Positions 8,921 to 18,535 of a stretch of DNA of 64,000 bases are shown piece by piece (the first letter of the stretch is position 1; each line of letters begins with the position of its first letter). The notes under the pieces were generated by a model. That model saw only the letters and a program-made list of their open reading frames with translations. It searched no databases and was not told the origin of the DNA. The DNA comes from Chelatococcus sp. GTDB lineage: Bacteria > Pseudomonadota > Alphaproteobacteria > Rhizobiales > Beijerinckiaceae. Made by a program: the position numbers and the translations under genes. The stretch spans positions 1 to 64,000 of the forward strand of contig QFQY01000016.1 in assembly GCA_003248805.1 (NCBI GenBank). Reading direction: 5' to 3'.

Positions 8921-9388
8921 TCACGCAGCAGGCGTATCGAACTCGTCGGTACGGAACTCGCGGGCCATGCGGTCGAGGACGGCGTTGACCATGCCGATCT
9001 CCTCGCCCTCATAGAAGGCCCGCGCCACGGCGACATACTCGGAAATCACGGCGCGCGCCGGCACGTCCTTACGGAAGGCGAGCTCATAGGCGCCGGCACG
9101 CAGGATGGCGCGCACGACGGCCTCGACCCGCTTCAGAGGCCAGCTCTTGGCCAGCAGATCGTCGACGGTGCGGTCGACCAGGCGCTGCTCGCGCACGACA
9201 CCGCCGAGGATGTCACGGAAGAAGGCGATCTCGGCCTTGGGAAGTTCGATGTCCTCGACTTCCTTGCCGATCCAGAACGCCTCGAACTCGGCCATGGCCT
9301 CGACCACGCCGCGGCCGCCGACCTCCATCTCGTAGAGCGCCTGCACGACCGAGAGCCGCGCCCCGCGCCGCATCTCGGCCCGGCTCAC
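8921..9388 (-). CDS. nusB: Transcription antitermination factor NusB
   Basis: NusB is an all-helical RNA-binding protein that pairs with NusE (S10) in antitermination of rRNA operons. The 155-aa protein begins with RRGARLSVVQALYEMEVGG, the usual first helix, and ends with the conserved VISEYVAVARAFYEGEE and FVNAVLDRMA-like segment (here MVNAVLDRMAREFR). Its ATG overlaps the ribH stop codon by four bases, so the two are probably translationally coupled. Confidence 0.95.
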   Translation of the reverse strand: MSRAEMRRGARLSVVQALYEMEVGGRGVVEAMAEFEAFWIGKEVEDIELPKAEIAFFRDILGGVVREQRLVDRTVDDLLAKSWPLKRVEAVVRAILRAGAYELAFRKDVPARAVISEYVAVARAFYEGEEIGMVNAVLDRMAREFRTDEFDTPAA

Positions 9389-9894
9389 TTGGCCTGCTCC
9401 GCCAGGGAGCGCTTGTAGCGCAGGACCGACAGCGCCGCCTCGGCGGCACCGCCGCCCTTGTCCATCTCGGAGCGTTTCGCCCGGGCCCAGGCCTGCGCCT
9501 CGCTCTCGACCGTCAGGATGCCGTTCCCGAGCGGCATAGCGTAGGCGACGGAGATGTCCATCAGCGCACGCGAGCTTTCGCCGGCGACGATGTCGTAATG
9601 GCCGGTCTCGCCACGGATCACCGTGCCGAGCGCGACGACCGCCTCATAGGGGTCGACCGCCTCGTCGGCGGCGCGCAGGCCGATGACGATGGCCGAGGGG
9701 ATTTCGAGCGCGCCGGGCACGGTCACGACGTCGACGCGGCACTCGGCCTTGTCCAGAACGGCGAGCGCGCCCGCCAGCAGTTCGTCGGCCAGCTCGTTAT
9801 AGAAGCGTGCCTCGACGACGAGCACGCGCGCGCCGTCCAGCGGCGCGACAGGAGTTGCGGCCTCATCGGCCGAGATCTGCCGGGGTCCGGCCAT
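9385..9894 (-). CDS. ribH: 6,7-dimethyl-8-ribityllumazine synthase
   Basis: RibH condenses 5-amino-6-ribitylamino-uracil with dihydroxybutanone phosphate to lumazine. The 169-aa protein shows the family pattern VVEARFYNELADELLAGA near residue 28, VPGALEIPSA near residue 60, VALGTVIRGETGHYD near residue 88 with the catalytic His, and a C-terminal region with GNGILTVE. The gene sits between ribE (34 bp upstream) and nusB (4-bp overlap). Confidence 0.96.
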   Translation of the reverse strand: MAGPRQISADEAATPVAPLDGARVLVVEARFYNELADELLAGALAVLDKAECRVDVVTVPGALEIPSAIVIGLRAADEAVDPYEAVVALGTVIRGETGHYDIVAGESSRALMDISVAYAMPLGNGILTVESEAQAWARAKRSEMDKGGGAAEAALSVLRYKRSLAEQAK

Positions 9895-9928
9895 GGTTGT
9901 TGTCCTTCATGGAGTTCGAGGGGCGCTG

Positions 9929-10576
9929 TTACCCCCGCCCGCGCGCCTCCGCAAGCCGCGCGGCATACCGTGCCATCAGGTCGACCTCGACATGGACGGG
10001 ATCGCCCTCCTTCCGCTCGCCCCAGGTCGTGACCGAGAAGGAGTGCGGAATGAGCAGGACGGTGAAAACGTCGTCCTCGACCGTGTTGACCGTGAGCGAC
10101 GTGCCGTCGAGGCAGATCGAGCCTTTCGCCGCGATGAATTGCGGCAGCCCCTGCGGCGCGCGGATGTGGAACCGGGCCGTCGCGCCCCAGGGCTCGTCCG
10201 GATCGGGCGCGATCGGCTCGATCTTCAGGATGCGGCCGACGCCGTCGACATGGCCGGTGACGAGATGGCCGCCGAGTTCGTCGCCGACCTTCAGCGAGCG
10301 CTCGAGATTGATATGGGTGCCGGCCTTCCACTCGCCCACCTGCGTCTTGGCGAGCGTCTCGGCCGCGGCCTCGACCTGGAAGAGACAGCCCGGCTCGGCA
10401 TCGGGACGCGGCTTCAGCGCGGTCACCGTGAGGCAGACGCCGGCGCAGGCGATCGAGGCGCCGATCTCGATGCCGGCCGCCTCCCAGGGACAGGCGATGG
10501 CGAGCCGCTTCAACGACGGCCCCTTGCTCTCGGCCTCCACGACCGTGCCGATGGCGGTGACGATGCCGGTGAACAT
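9929..10576 (-). CDS. ribE: Riboflavin synthase alpha subunit
   Basis: This enzyme dismutates two lumazine molecules to riboflavin. The 215-aa protein consists of two lumazine-binding repeats: the first begins MFTGIVTAIGTV and contains GASIACAGVCLTV, the second contains GHLVTGHVDGVG and GSICLDGTSLTVN. The length is normal for the trimeric enzyme. The ATG at 10576 shares its A with the last base of the ribD stop codon, so translation is probably coupled. Confidence 0.97.
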   Translation of the reverse strand: MFTGIVTAIGTVVEAESKGPSLKRLAIACPWEAAGIEIGASIACAGVCLTVTALKPRPDAEPGCLFQVEAAAETLAKTQVGEWKAGTHINLERSLKVGDELGGHLVTGHVDGVGRILKIEPIAPDPDEPWGATARFHIRAPQGLPQFIAAKGSICLDGTSLTVNTVEDDVFTVLLIPHSFSVTTWGERKEGDPVHVEVDLMARYAARLAEARGRG

Positions 10577-11709
10577 CAGGCTGTCCTCACGAAATGCTCG
10601 AAGCGGTCGCAGCCGACGAGGTCGGTCTCGACAAGGCGGTAAAGATCGGGGTCGGCCAGCAATCCCGCAAGACCCGGACGCACGGCGACGACGCCCGGCG
10701 CGTCCAGCCGGCGCGGCGAGGTCGAGATCACGACCTCGTCGGCGAGTCCGGCCAGCGCCAGCCGCTCGCCCACGGTCGGCCCCCCCTCGGAGAAGACGCG
10801 CGTCAGGCCGCGCGTGCCGAGCAGCGTCAGGGCTTCGCGGAGATCGAGATGTCTGTCCTCGCCGGCCGAAACGCGCATGACCTCGACGCCGGCCGCGACC
10901 AGTTCGGCTTCGCGCGCGACGGATGCCGCCTCGGTGGCGATCACCCAGACGGGGACCTCGCCCGCCGAGCGGACGAGCTGCGACGACAGAGGCAGGCGCA
11001 GGCTCGAATCGAGGACGATGCGGATCGGCGAGCGGGACGCCATACCGGGCAGCCGCACCGTCAACCGGGGATCGTCGGCGAGCACGCTGCCGATGCCGAG
11101 CATGATCGCGTCGTGATGGGCACGCATCAGATGGACGAAGGCCGAAGCGGCCGGGCAGGACACGGGCAGCGTCGCCCCTCCCGGCCCGCCCGCGAAGCCG
11201 TCTGCCGTGCGCGCGACCTTGAACGTGACCGTCGGTCGGCCCTGCGTGACGCGCAGCACATGGCCGCGATGGCTGCGCTGCGCCTCGTCCTCGAGCACCC
11301 CCGTGGTGACGCGAAGGCCCGCGCTGCGCAGCAGGGCGAAGCCGAGCCCGCGAAACAGCGGGTTCGGATCGGCCATCGCCGCGACGACGCGCGTCACCCC
11401 GGCAAGGACGGTGCGCTCGACGCAGGGCGTCGCGGCCCGGATGGTGCGGTGTGAGCAGGGCTCGAGCGTGACATAGAGGGTGCCGCCGGCCGCCGCGTCT
11501 CCCGCCCGGTCGAAGGCATTGGCCTCGCCATGCGGCCTGCCGCCGGGCTGGGTATGGCCCCGCGCGACGACGACGGGACCGTCGGGCGTGTCGCGGGTGA
11601 CCACGGCGCCGACGCTGGGGTTGGGCCAGGTCGTGCCCAGTCCGCGGGCGCCGAGCGCCAGGGCCTGGCGCATGAAGACGCGATCGAGCGTCGCCTGGTC
11701 AGTCGTCAT
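10576..11709 (-). CDS. ribD: Bifunctional riboflavin deaminase/reductase RibD
   Basis: RibD performs two successive steps of riboflavin synthesis: deamination of the pyrimidine, then NADPH-dependent side-chain reduction. The 377-aa protein has an N-terminal deaminase domain (RVFMRQALALGARGLGTTW, then HGEANAF and EPCSHRTIRAATPC as zinc ligands) and a reductase domain from about residue 150. HGE replaces the more usual HAE and the loop between the two Cys residues is atypical, but the metal ligands are kept. The ATG at 11709 overlaps the nrdR end by 11 bp. Confidence 0.95.
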   Translation of the reverse strand: MTTDQATLDRVFMRQALALGARGLGTTWPNPSVGAVVTRDTPDGPVVVARGHTQPGGRPHGEANAFDRAGDAAAGGTLYVTLEPCSHRTIRAATPCVERTVLAGVTRVVAAMADPNPLFRGLGFALLRSAGLRVTTGVLEDEAQRSHRGHVLRVTQGRPTVTFKVARTADGFAGGPGGATLPVSCPAASAFVHLMRAHHDAIMLGIGSVLADDPRLTVRLPGMASRSPIRIVLDSSLRLPLSSQLVRSAGEVPVWVIATEAASVAREAELVAAGVEVMRVSAGEDRHLDLREALTLLGTRGLTRVFSEGGPTVGERLALAGLADEVVISTSPRRLDAPGVVAVRPGLAGLLADPDLYRLVETDLVGCDRFEHFVRTA

Positions 11710-12196
11710 CACGGACTGGTGGCGCGGCGATAGCGGTCTCGTCCTCGATGGTGCCGAGCTGGCCGAGGATCTCCTCGAAATCCCGGGCCTCGCGGAAGTT
11801 CCGGTAGACCGAGGCGAAGCGGACATAGGCGACGTCGTCGAGCGCCTTCAGCCCCTCCATCACGAGCTCGCCGATGGCGGAGCTCTGGATTTCCCCCTCC
11901 CCGGAACTCTCGAGCTGGCGCACGATGCCGTTGACCATGCGCTCGATGCGCTCGGGCGCCACCGGCCGCTTGCGCAGCGCGTGCTCGATCGAGGTCTGCA
12001 GCTTGTCGCGGTCGAACGCCGTGCGACGCCCGGAACGCTTGATCACGGTCAGCTCGCGCAGCTGCACGCGCTCGAAGGTGGTGAAGCGCCCGCCGCAATC
12101 GGGACAGACGCGACGGCGGCGGATCGACGCCGAATCCTCCGTCGGACGGGAATCCTTCACCTGCGTGTCGAGAGAGCCGCAATAGGGGCAGCGCAT
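11699..12196 (-). CDS. nrdR: Transcriptional repressor NrdR
   Basis: NrdR represses ribonucleotide reductase genes in response to (d)ATP. The 165-aa protein starts with the zinc ribbon MRCPYCGS, continues with the conserved VKDSRPTEDS and RRRRVCPDCGGRFTTFER, and then has an ATP-cone domain (from VIKRSGRRTAFDRDKL). The length is standard. It normally sits between glyA and ribD in this order of bacteria; here a toxin-antitoxin pair occupies the glyA-nrdR junction. Confidence 0.97.
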   Translation of the reverse strand: MRCPYCGSLDTQVKDSRPTEDSASIRRRRVCPDCGGRFTTFERVQLRELTVIKRSGRRTAFDRDKLQTSIEHALRKRPVAPERIERMVNGIVRQLESSGEGEIQSSAIGELVMEGLKALDDVAYVRFASVYRNFREARDFEEILGQLGTIEDETAIAAPPVRDDD

Positions 12197-12206
12197 GGCG
12201 AGGCCT

Positions 12207-12674
12207 TCAAGCTTCGGGACCGGAGGCGACCGCCTCCTCGGACAGGGCGGCGGCGAGATTGGCGCTGGACCATGACGGCCACCCGGTGCCCGCGAAATCG
12301 CGATCATGCGACCAGATATCGGCGTCGGAGGTCCAGGCCAACGCCAGGATATGGGCATCCTTGTCACTGCCGTTGCGGGAGGCGGACGCATCCCTCAGCG
12401 CGGCTGCGGCGGCATCCAATTCCGCCTCGTAGCGATCTGCCATCGGCACATTCAAAAGCTCGATCAGCTCTCCGGCCCGTTCCAAGGCCGCCGGCTGGCG
12501 ATCCAGCATATGGGACGCCACCGTCATGACCTCCGTCACAGCCTCGACCGACATCAGGAGCCGGCGACTGGCCTGCGCGCGCAGCCAAGTCGCCGGGGCG
12601 CGCGCTCCCAACACGATTCCGAGAACGATATTGGCATCCACGACCAGATCGGCAGAAGGCGCACGTCCGCGCAT
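12207..12674 (-). CDS. PIN-domain protein, probable toxin of a toxin-antitoxin pair
   Basis: A 155-aa PIN-fold protein. It begins with LVVDANIVLGIVLG (the first conserved Asp), and the later acidic residues fall in SDKDAHILALA and DADIWSHDRDF, so the acidic cluster of a Mg2+-dependent RNase is present. VapC toxins of this shape cleave tRNA or rRNA, but the target here is unknown. It is somewhat longer than typical 130-aa VapC proteins. Its ATG overlaps the stop of the upstream antitoxin gene as ATGA, the usual TA coupling. The pair is inserted between glyA and nrdR. Confidence 0.85.
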   Translation of the reverse strand: MRGRAPSADLVVDANIVLGIVLGARAPATWLRAQASRRLLMSVEAVTEVMTVASHMLDRQPAALERAGELIELLNVPMADRYEAELDAAAAALRDASASRNGSDKDAHILALAWTSDADIWSHDRDFAGTGWPSWSSANLAAALSEEAVASGPEA

Positions 12675-12916
12675 CAGCCTTCACGCTCGTCGAGAAAGCG
12701 CTGGAGCCATTGCTGCGTTTCCGGGCTGAGCTTGGCGTAGTCTTCCGCGATACGGTCGAGCACCCTTTGCATTCGCTCGGGATCCGGCCTCCTCAGGGGC
12801 ATCAGCATGCCCACCGTCTCGTCACCGCTCTTGATCGGCACGGCATGCGGCAGCGCCTTGATCGTCGCCGCCGACATCTTCTGCAGTTCGCGCATCGTGA
12901 CGGCGGTCCTGACCAT
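12674..12916 (-). CDS. Phd/YefM-like antitoxin
   Basis: An 80-aa protein whose N-terminal 45 residues look like a Phd/YefM DNA-binding domain: TMRELQKMSAATIKAL, then AVPIKSGDETVGMLMPLR, matching the family pattern of RELxxxxS and a beta-hairpin ending in VxxLxP. The C-terminal part (RRPDPERMQRVLDRIAEDY) would wrap the toxin. I chose ATG 12916 because AGGAGG lies five bases upstream; the frame is open up to 12967, but that extension lacks a ribosome binding site and would cover the predicted promoter. It is followed by the PIN toxin gene with a 4-base overlap. Confidence 0.8.
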   Translation of the reverse strand: MVRTAVTMRELQKMSAATIKALPHAVPIKSGDETVGMLMPLRRPDPERMQRVLDRIAEDYAKLSPETQQWLQRFLDEREG

Positions 12917-12938
12917 GTCGGCCTCCTCTACCGGCACG

Positions 12939-12974
12939 TATGTAAGCCCGTAGGGCAGCTCGTTCAAGCTGCCC
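12939..12974 (-). promoter_or_regulatory. Candidate TA promoter with palindromic operator
   Basis: On the minus strand TTGAAC (12967-12962) and TACATA (12944-12939) are separated by 17 bases, a plausible -35/-10 pair 23 bases before the antitoxin ATG. The -35 hexamer sits inside the loop of a perfect 8-bp inverted repeat, GGGCAGCT and its complement (12953-12974). Antitoxins of this type usually repress their own promoter through such palindromes; that is an inference here. Confidence 0.5.
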
Positions 12975-12988
12975 TGCCGTGACGAACC

Positions 12989-14290
12989 TCAATAGATCGG
13001 GAAACGCCCCGTCAGCGCCTTGACCTTGGCCTTCACGGCCTCCTCGACGGCGCCGTTGCCCTCTTCGCCATTCGCGGCCAGCCCGTCCAGCACTTCGGCG
13101 ATCAGCTCGCCGACCTTCTGGAACTCCGCGACGCCGAAGCCGCGCGAGGTGGCGGCCGGCGTGCCGAGGCGGATGCCGGAGGTCACCATCGGCTTCTCCG
13201 GATCGAAGGGAATGCCGTTCTTGTTGCAGGTGATGTGGGCGCGGCCGAGCGCGGCCTCGGCCGCCTTGCCGGTGATCTTCTTCGAGCGCAGATCGACCAG
13301 CATCAGGTGGTTGTCGGTCCCGCCGGTGACGAGATCGAAGCCCTTGGTCTTCAGCGTCTCGGCCAGCGCCTTGGCGTTGGCGACCACGGCGTGGGCGTAG
13401 GTCTTGAACTCCGGCTGCAGCGCCTCGAGGAAGGAGACGGCCTTGGCGGCGATGACATGCATCAGCGGGCCGCCCTGGATGCCGGGGAAGATCGCCGAGT
13501 TGATCTTCTTCGCCAGCGCCTCGTCATTGGTCAGGATCATTCCGCCGCGCGGGCCGCGCAGGGTCTTGTGGGTGGTGGTGGTGACGACATGGGCGTGCGG
13601 GAACGGCGAGGGATGCGCGCCGCCGGCCACGAGCCCGGCGAAATGGGCGATGTCGACCATGAAATAGGCCCCGACCTCGTCGGCGATAGCCCGGAAGCGG
13701 GCGAAGTCCCAGTGCCGCGCATAGGCCGAGCCGCCGGCGACGATGACCTTCGGCTTGTGCTCGCGGGCGAGGCGCTCCAGCGCGTCGTAGTCGATCGTCT
13801 GGTCGACCACGCAGACGCCGTACGACACGACGTTGAACCACTTGCCGGACTGGTTGACCGGCGCGCCATGGGTCAGGTGCCCGCCGGCGGCGAGGTCGAG
13901 GCCCATGAAGGTGTCGCCGGGCTGCATGAGCGCCATGAACACGCCCTGATTGGCCTGGCTGCCCGAGTTCGGCTGGACATTGGCGAAGCTGCAGCCGAAG
14001 AGGCGGCAGGCGCGCTCGATCGCGAGCTTCTCGGCGATGTCGACGAACTGGCAGCCGCCATAATAGCGCCGGCCGGGATAGCCCTCGGCGTATTTGTTGG
14101 TCATCACCGAGCCCTGCGCCTCAAGCACGGCGCGGGAGACGATGTTCTCCGAGGCGATCAGCTCGATCTCGTCGCGCTGGCGACCGAGTTCCAGAGAAAT
14201 GGCGCGGGCGATCTCGGGATCGGCATCGGCGAGCGAGGCGCCGAAGAACGAGTTCGACAGGTGCTTGTCGGCGGCGGCGTCATGGCTCAT
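12989..14290 (-). CDS. glyA: Serine hydroxymethyltransferase
   Basis: GlyA interconverts serine and glycine with tetrahydrofolate as one-carbon carrier and uses PLP. The 433-aa protein shows ELIASENIVSRAVLEAQGS near residue 45, NKYAEGYPGRRYYGGC near residue 65 and VTTTTHKTLRGPRGG near residue 235, whose Lys binds PLP. Length and order of motifs are normal. ATG 14290 has GGAGCCCGCC upstream; the alternative at 14302 has none. The gene is divergent from nhaA and lies upstream of the TA pair and nrdR. Confidence 0.97.
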   Translation of the reverse strand: MSHDAAADKHLSNSFFGASLADADPEIARAISLELGRQRDEIELIASENIVSRAVLEAQGSVMTNKYAEGYPGRRYYGGCQFVDIAEKLAIERACRLFGCSFANVQPNSGSQANQGVFMALMQPGDTFMGLDLAAGGHLTHGAPVNQSGKWFNVVSYGVCVVDQTIDYDALERLAREHKPKVIVAGGSAYARHWDFARFRAIADEVGAYFMVDIAHFAGLVAGGAHPSPFPHAHVVTTTTHKTLRGPRGGMILTNDEALAKKINSAIFPGIQGGPLMHVIAAKAVSFLEALQPEFKTYAHAVVANAKALAETLKTKGFDLVTGGTDNHLMLVDLRSKKITGKAAEAALGRAHITCNKNGIPFDPEKPMVTSGIRLGTPAATSRGFGVAEFQKVGELIAEVLDGLAANGEEGNGAVEEAVKAKVKALTGRFPIY

Positions 14291-14508
14291 GGCGGGCTCC
14301 ATCGGCGCCAGATCGTCGCAGGCTCGAAGCCCGGGATCCGGCTGTGCATGCTGTTACGGCTGCTTGCGTAATCCGTCCGCGCGCTCCCGCCGTCGCCGGT
14401 CCCCTACCACTCGCGACGCTCCTTTCCAAGCGTGAAGCGGGTGACATGAGCGCGCGGCAACGCCACAAATGCTCTCCCACACAAACGAACGAAAGCGAGC
14501 CGCCCCGC

Positions 14509-15714
<1,206 letters not shown>

Positions 15715-15760
15715 TCAGCCGCCGGCCTGCCCATCGCTCGCGCCGGCTCCGCGCGCACGA

Positions 15761-15795
15761 AAAAGGCCCGCCGTCTCCGGCGGGCCGTTTCGTTC
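15761..15795. terminator. Bidirectional terminator between nhaA and the L,D-transpeptidase gene
   Basis: The perfect 9-bp stem GGCCCGCCG-TCTC-CGGCGGGCC has an A-run to its left and GTTTCGTT to its right, between convergent genes. Confidence 0.88.
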
Positions 15796-15829
15796 GATAC
15801 CGGCGATCCGCACTCGGTCGCTCGGGTTG

Positions 15830-17077
15830 TCAGATGTCCTGGCCGCTCGCCTGCAATGCGGCGACCGGCTCGGGGCCGAGGCCGTCCTTGTTGTAGATGT
15901 CGTCGCGGAACTGCACGCCGCCATCGGGCGTCGCCCAGGCGGTGACATAGACCCAGTAGCAGGGCACGGGATTGGCGATGCGCGCATTGATGCGCTCGCC
16001 GGACGCGATGACCTCGTCGATCTTGGTGCGATCCCAGCCAGGCGTCTCCTTGAGCAGCCAGGTGATGTAGTCGCGCACGTTCTGGACGCGGATGCAGCCC
16101 GAGGAGACGAAGCGGAAGTCGTCGCCGAAGATGCCCTTCGCCGGGGTGTCGTGCATGTAGACGCCATGCGGGCTCGGGATGTTGATGCGCACGAAGCCGA
16201 GCGAGTTGAAATCGCCGCCGGGATCCTGCCGGAAGGTGTAGCGCGTCGCCTCGTCGGAGTTCCAGTTGACCTGCGAGGGCGCGATCTCGCCGCCGCTCGG
16301 CGAGATGATGCGGATCTTGTTCTCGGTCAGGTAGTTCGGCTCCTTGCGCATCTTCGGGATCAGATCCTTGCGGATGATCGAGGCGGGAACCGTCCAGGTC
16401 GGGTTGAAATTGACCTCGGGAATCTTGGTCTGCAGCAGCGGCGACTGGCGGTCGATCTTGCCGACGCCCGCGGCATGGCGCGTCGCGACATGGCCGTTCT
16501 CGACCGTCTCCACCATGGCGGCGGGGATGTTGGCGACGACATAGCGGTGGCCGAGATTGCCCGACCAGGACCGCAGCCGCACGACGTTGGTCTCGAGCTG
16601 GCGAATGCGCCGGTCGATCGGCACGTTGAGCGCCGCGATGGTCGCACGGTTGATCGCGCCCGTGGTCGACAGGCCCATGCGGGCCTGGAAGTTCCGCACC
16701 CCGGCCTCGACATAGGAATCGTAGACGTTGCTGGTGCCCGCGTTCTCGTGGAGATCGCCGGTGATGACGAGGCGCTGGCGCAGCGCGACGACGGCCGGGC
16801 CCTTCGAGCCGAGCGCCATCCGCTCGGAGATCTGCACGGCCGGCCAGCCGCCGCGCGCGGCAAGGTCGCGATAGGCGAGGATGGCCTGCTCGGTCGCCTG
16901 GAGCGACTCGGGAGAAAGCATCGGAGTGGACGAGCGCAGCACCGCGTTGCGCGCACCTGCGTCATAGCTCTGCCGCCACTCCGCCTGCTGGGCGAAGGCC
17001 GGAGCACTCGCGACGGCCGCGCCGCTCGAAAGCAGGGCCAGAACGGTCTCTCGGCGGGTCAGACTCGTCATCGGCAT
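15830..17077 (-). CDS. L,D-transpeptidase with peptidoglycan-binding domain (YkuD family)
   Basis: A 415-aa exported enzyme that would form 3-3 crosslinks in peptidoglycan or otherwise modify it. It has a signal peptide ending near ASAPAFAQ (residue 30), a peptidoglycan-binding domain around residues 100-150 (GSKGPAVVALRQRLV, then AGVRNFQARMGL) and a C-terminal YkuD catalytic domain. That domain carries HGVYMHDTP and, about 20 residues later, VSSGCIRVQN with the catalytic Cys. The start at 17077 has GAGGGACACG upstream. The gene lies downstream of a MarR-type regulator matching LdtR, which controls this enzyme class in related bacteria. Confidence 0.93.
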   Translation of the reverse strand: MPMTSLTRRETVLALLSSGAAVASAPAFAQQAEWRQSYDAGARNAVLRSSTPMLSPESLQATEQAILAYRDLAARGGWPAVQISERMALGSKGPAVVALRQRLVITGDLHENAGTSNVYDSYVEAGVRNFQARMGLSTTGAINRATIAALNVPIDRRIRQLETNVVRLRSWSGNLGHRYVVANIPAAMVETVENGHVATRHAAGVGKIDRQSPLLQTKIPEVNFNPTWTVPASIIRKDLIPKMRKEPNYLTENKIRIISPSGGEIAPSQVNWNSDEATRYTFRQDPGGDFNSLGFVRINIPSPHGVYMHDTPAKGIFGDDFRFVSSGCIRVQNVRDYITWLLKETPGWDRTKIDEVIASGERINARIANPVPCYWVYVTAWATPDGGVQFRDDIYNKDGLGPEPVAALQASGQDI

Positions 17078-17282
17078 CGTGTCCCTCGTTCCACTCCGGA
17101 TATGGCGCCCGGCATGCACCGACGCCCGGCCGGCGGTTTCCGCCATAGCAAGAAACCGCATTCCAGGCGACCGTGTCGTATCGCCGTTAACGAGAGGTGA
17201 GGAGCGCGGCGAATTTAGGGCATGCCGCAGCGATGCCGCATGCATGGCGGCCGGTGCACAGAGGGTAACCAAGAACGCCGAA

Positions 17283-17303
17283 CGGCCGGGAGCAACCCGG
17301 CCG
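17283..17303 (-). terminator. Possible weak terminator after ldtR
   Basis: An 8-bp perfect inverted repeat (CGGCCGGG around AGCAA) lies 54 bp after the ldtR stop codon. The minus-strand sequence after it (TTCGGCGTTCTT) is only moderately T-rich, so it may terminate poorly or simply be an mRNA hairpin. Confidence 0.4.
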
Positions 17304-17356
17304 CGGCAAGACGAAGCGCGAGAGAAACGCCCGGAAACGGGTTCCGGACGCCGATC

Positions 17357-17869
17357 TCAGAGCTTGTAGCGGATCTGGTCGGTCCAGAAGCGCTCGAGGC
17401 GCAGCAGCGCGTTGTTCATGCGCTCGAAGTCGTCGGCCGCGATGCCGCCGATCTGCTCCACCGTGCGGACGTGCTTGTCGTAGACGCCCTTCACGATGTT
17501 GTGCACTTCCGCGCCCTTCTCCGTCAGGCTGATGCGGACGGAGCGACGGTCGATGCGCGAGCGGGCATGGTGCAGGTAGCCGAGCTCGACCAGCTTCTTG
17601 ACGTTGTAGGAGACGTTCGAGCCGAGATAGTAGCCGCGCGTCCGGAGTTCGCTCGCGCTCAGCTCGGCATCGCCGATATTGTAGAGCAGCAGCGCCTGGA
17701 CGCTGTTGACGTCGTCCCGGCCGCGCCGCTCGAACTCGTCCTTGATGACGTCGAGAAGGCGCCGGTGAAGCCGCTCGACCAGGGTCAGAGACTCAAGGTA
17801 AAGCGGCCTCACCTGCAGATCTGCTTCCTCGACCTTAGGAGACACCGAAGTCTTGACGCTCGCTTTCAT
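17357..17869 (-). CDS. ldtR: MarR-family regulator, LdtR-like
   Basis: A 170-aa winged-helix regulator resembling LdtR, described in Candidatus Liberibacter and rhizobia as an activator of an L,D-transpeptidase gene. Features: a helical N-terminus (LTLVERLHRRLLDVIKDEFE), the recognition region SASELRTRGYYLGSNVSYNV with KKLVELGYL, and the wing RSRIDRRSVRISLTEKG, whose Asp-Arg-Arg is the MarR DxR motif. ATG 17869 is preceded by GGCGAGA. It lies 279 bp upstream of the L,D-transpeptidase gene on the same strand, which supports the name. Confidence 0.88.
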   Translation of the reverse strand: MKASVKTSVSPKVEEADLQVRPLYLESLTLVERLHRRLLDVIKDEFERRGRDDVNSVQALLLYNIGDAELSASELRTRGYYLGSNVSYNVKKLVELGYLHHARSRIDRRSVRISLTEKGAEVHNIVKGVYDKHVRTVEQIGGIAADDFERMNNALLRLERFWTDQIRYKL

Positions 17870-18015
17870 GGTACATCTCGCCTGTTGGATATCGGTCGAG
17901 ATTGAATTCCCGATCCGCTTCTGAGAAACACCATAGGCGGCACGGATGAAAACGAGTTTAAATATCAGGATGAATCGGGGATTTACCCCTTTGGGTGAAT
18001 GCAAGATGAACCAAG

Positions 18016-18037
18016 AAACGCTTAAGCTAAAGCGTTT
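18016..18037. promoter_or_regulatory. AT-rich inverted repeat upstream of ldtR
   Basis: A perfect 8-bp inverted repeat AAACGCTT with a 6-base spacer lies in an unusually AT-rich stretch (about 17880-18045) ahead of ldtR. It is a candidate operator for LdtR autoregulation. It also lies downstream of the DUF6163-like gene on the minus strand, but no T-run follows it, so a terminator role is less likely. Confidence 0.4.
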
Positions 18038-18085
18038 GTTACCACCGCGTCCGGCAATCGAGCGAGCGGCGGAGGCGGTCCCGGC

Positions 18086-18535
18086 TCAGCCCGCTTCGTT
18101 CTCGGCCGCCCATGTCGCCAGGAAATACGCCGCGATCAGCCCGAGATAGGCAGCGGCCGTCCAGGTCGTGATCGGCAGCAAACGCGGAAAGAAGAAGCCC
18201 AGCAGCATGTGGCTGATCGTGGCGAGCAGCCAGAGCACGCCGCCCCATGTCGAGGTCAGCCACAGGCCGACGGCGGCGACGAGATCGATCACCGCGAAAT
18301 AGACGATGATCGCCTGATAGCTCAGCAGCCGCGATTCGAAGGGCGGCTGAACGTCGCCCAGAAGACCGAGGATCGTCGCCCAGGCCAGAAGTCCCTTGGC
18401 GATCCAGACGACGGACATGAGACGCAGGAGCCAGACCAGCAGCGTGCGCCAGCGCGAACTGCCGGACTTGCCGCCGCCCTCCTCCGTCCGGACGCCGCGC
18501 AGGACGTCTCCGTCTTCGGCCAGACCCAAGATCAC
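18086..18535 (-). CDS. Small membrane protein (DUF6163-like)
   Basis: A 149-aa protein with a charged 30-residue N-terminus followed by four hydrophobic segments at about residues 33-60, 70-92, 95-118 and 122-142. It resembles an uncharacterised family found beside ldtR in Hyphomicrobiales, which I recall as DUF6163; that name is from memory and should be checked. Its ATG overlaps the stop of the upstream enoyl-CoA hydratase-family gene by four bases, so it is likely translated from the same mRNA. No function can be assigned. Confidence 0.7.
   Translation of the reverse strand: MILGLAEDGDVLRGVRTEEGGGKSGSSRWRTLLVWLLRLMSVVWIAKGLLAWATILGLLGDVQPPFESRLLSYQAIIVYFAVIDLVAAVGLWLTSTWGGVLWLLATISHMLLGFFFPRLLPITTWTAAAYLGLIAAYFLATWAAENEAG

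Noticed and set aside
12674..12967. The longer form of the antitoxin, starting at 12967.
   Set aside because: It would cover the probable promoter and has no ribosome site, whereas ATG 12916 has AGGAGG five bases upstream.
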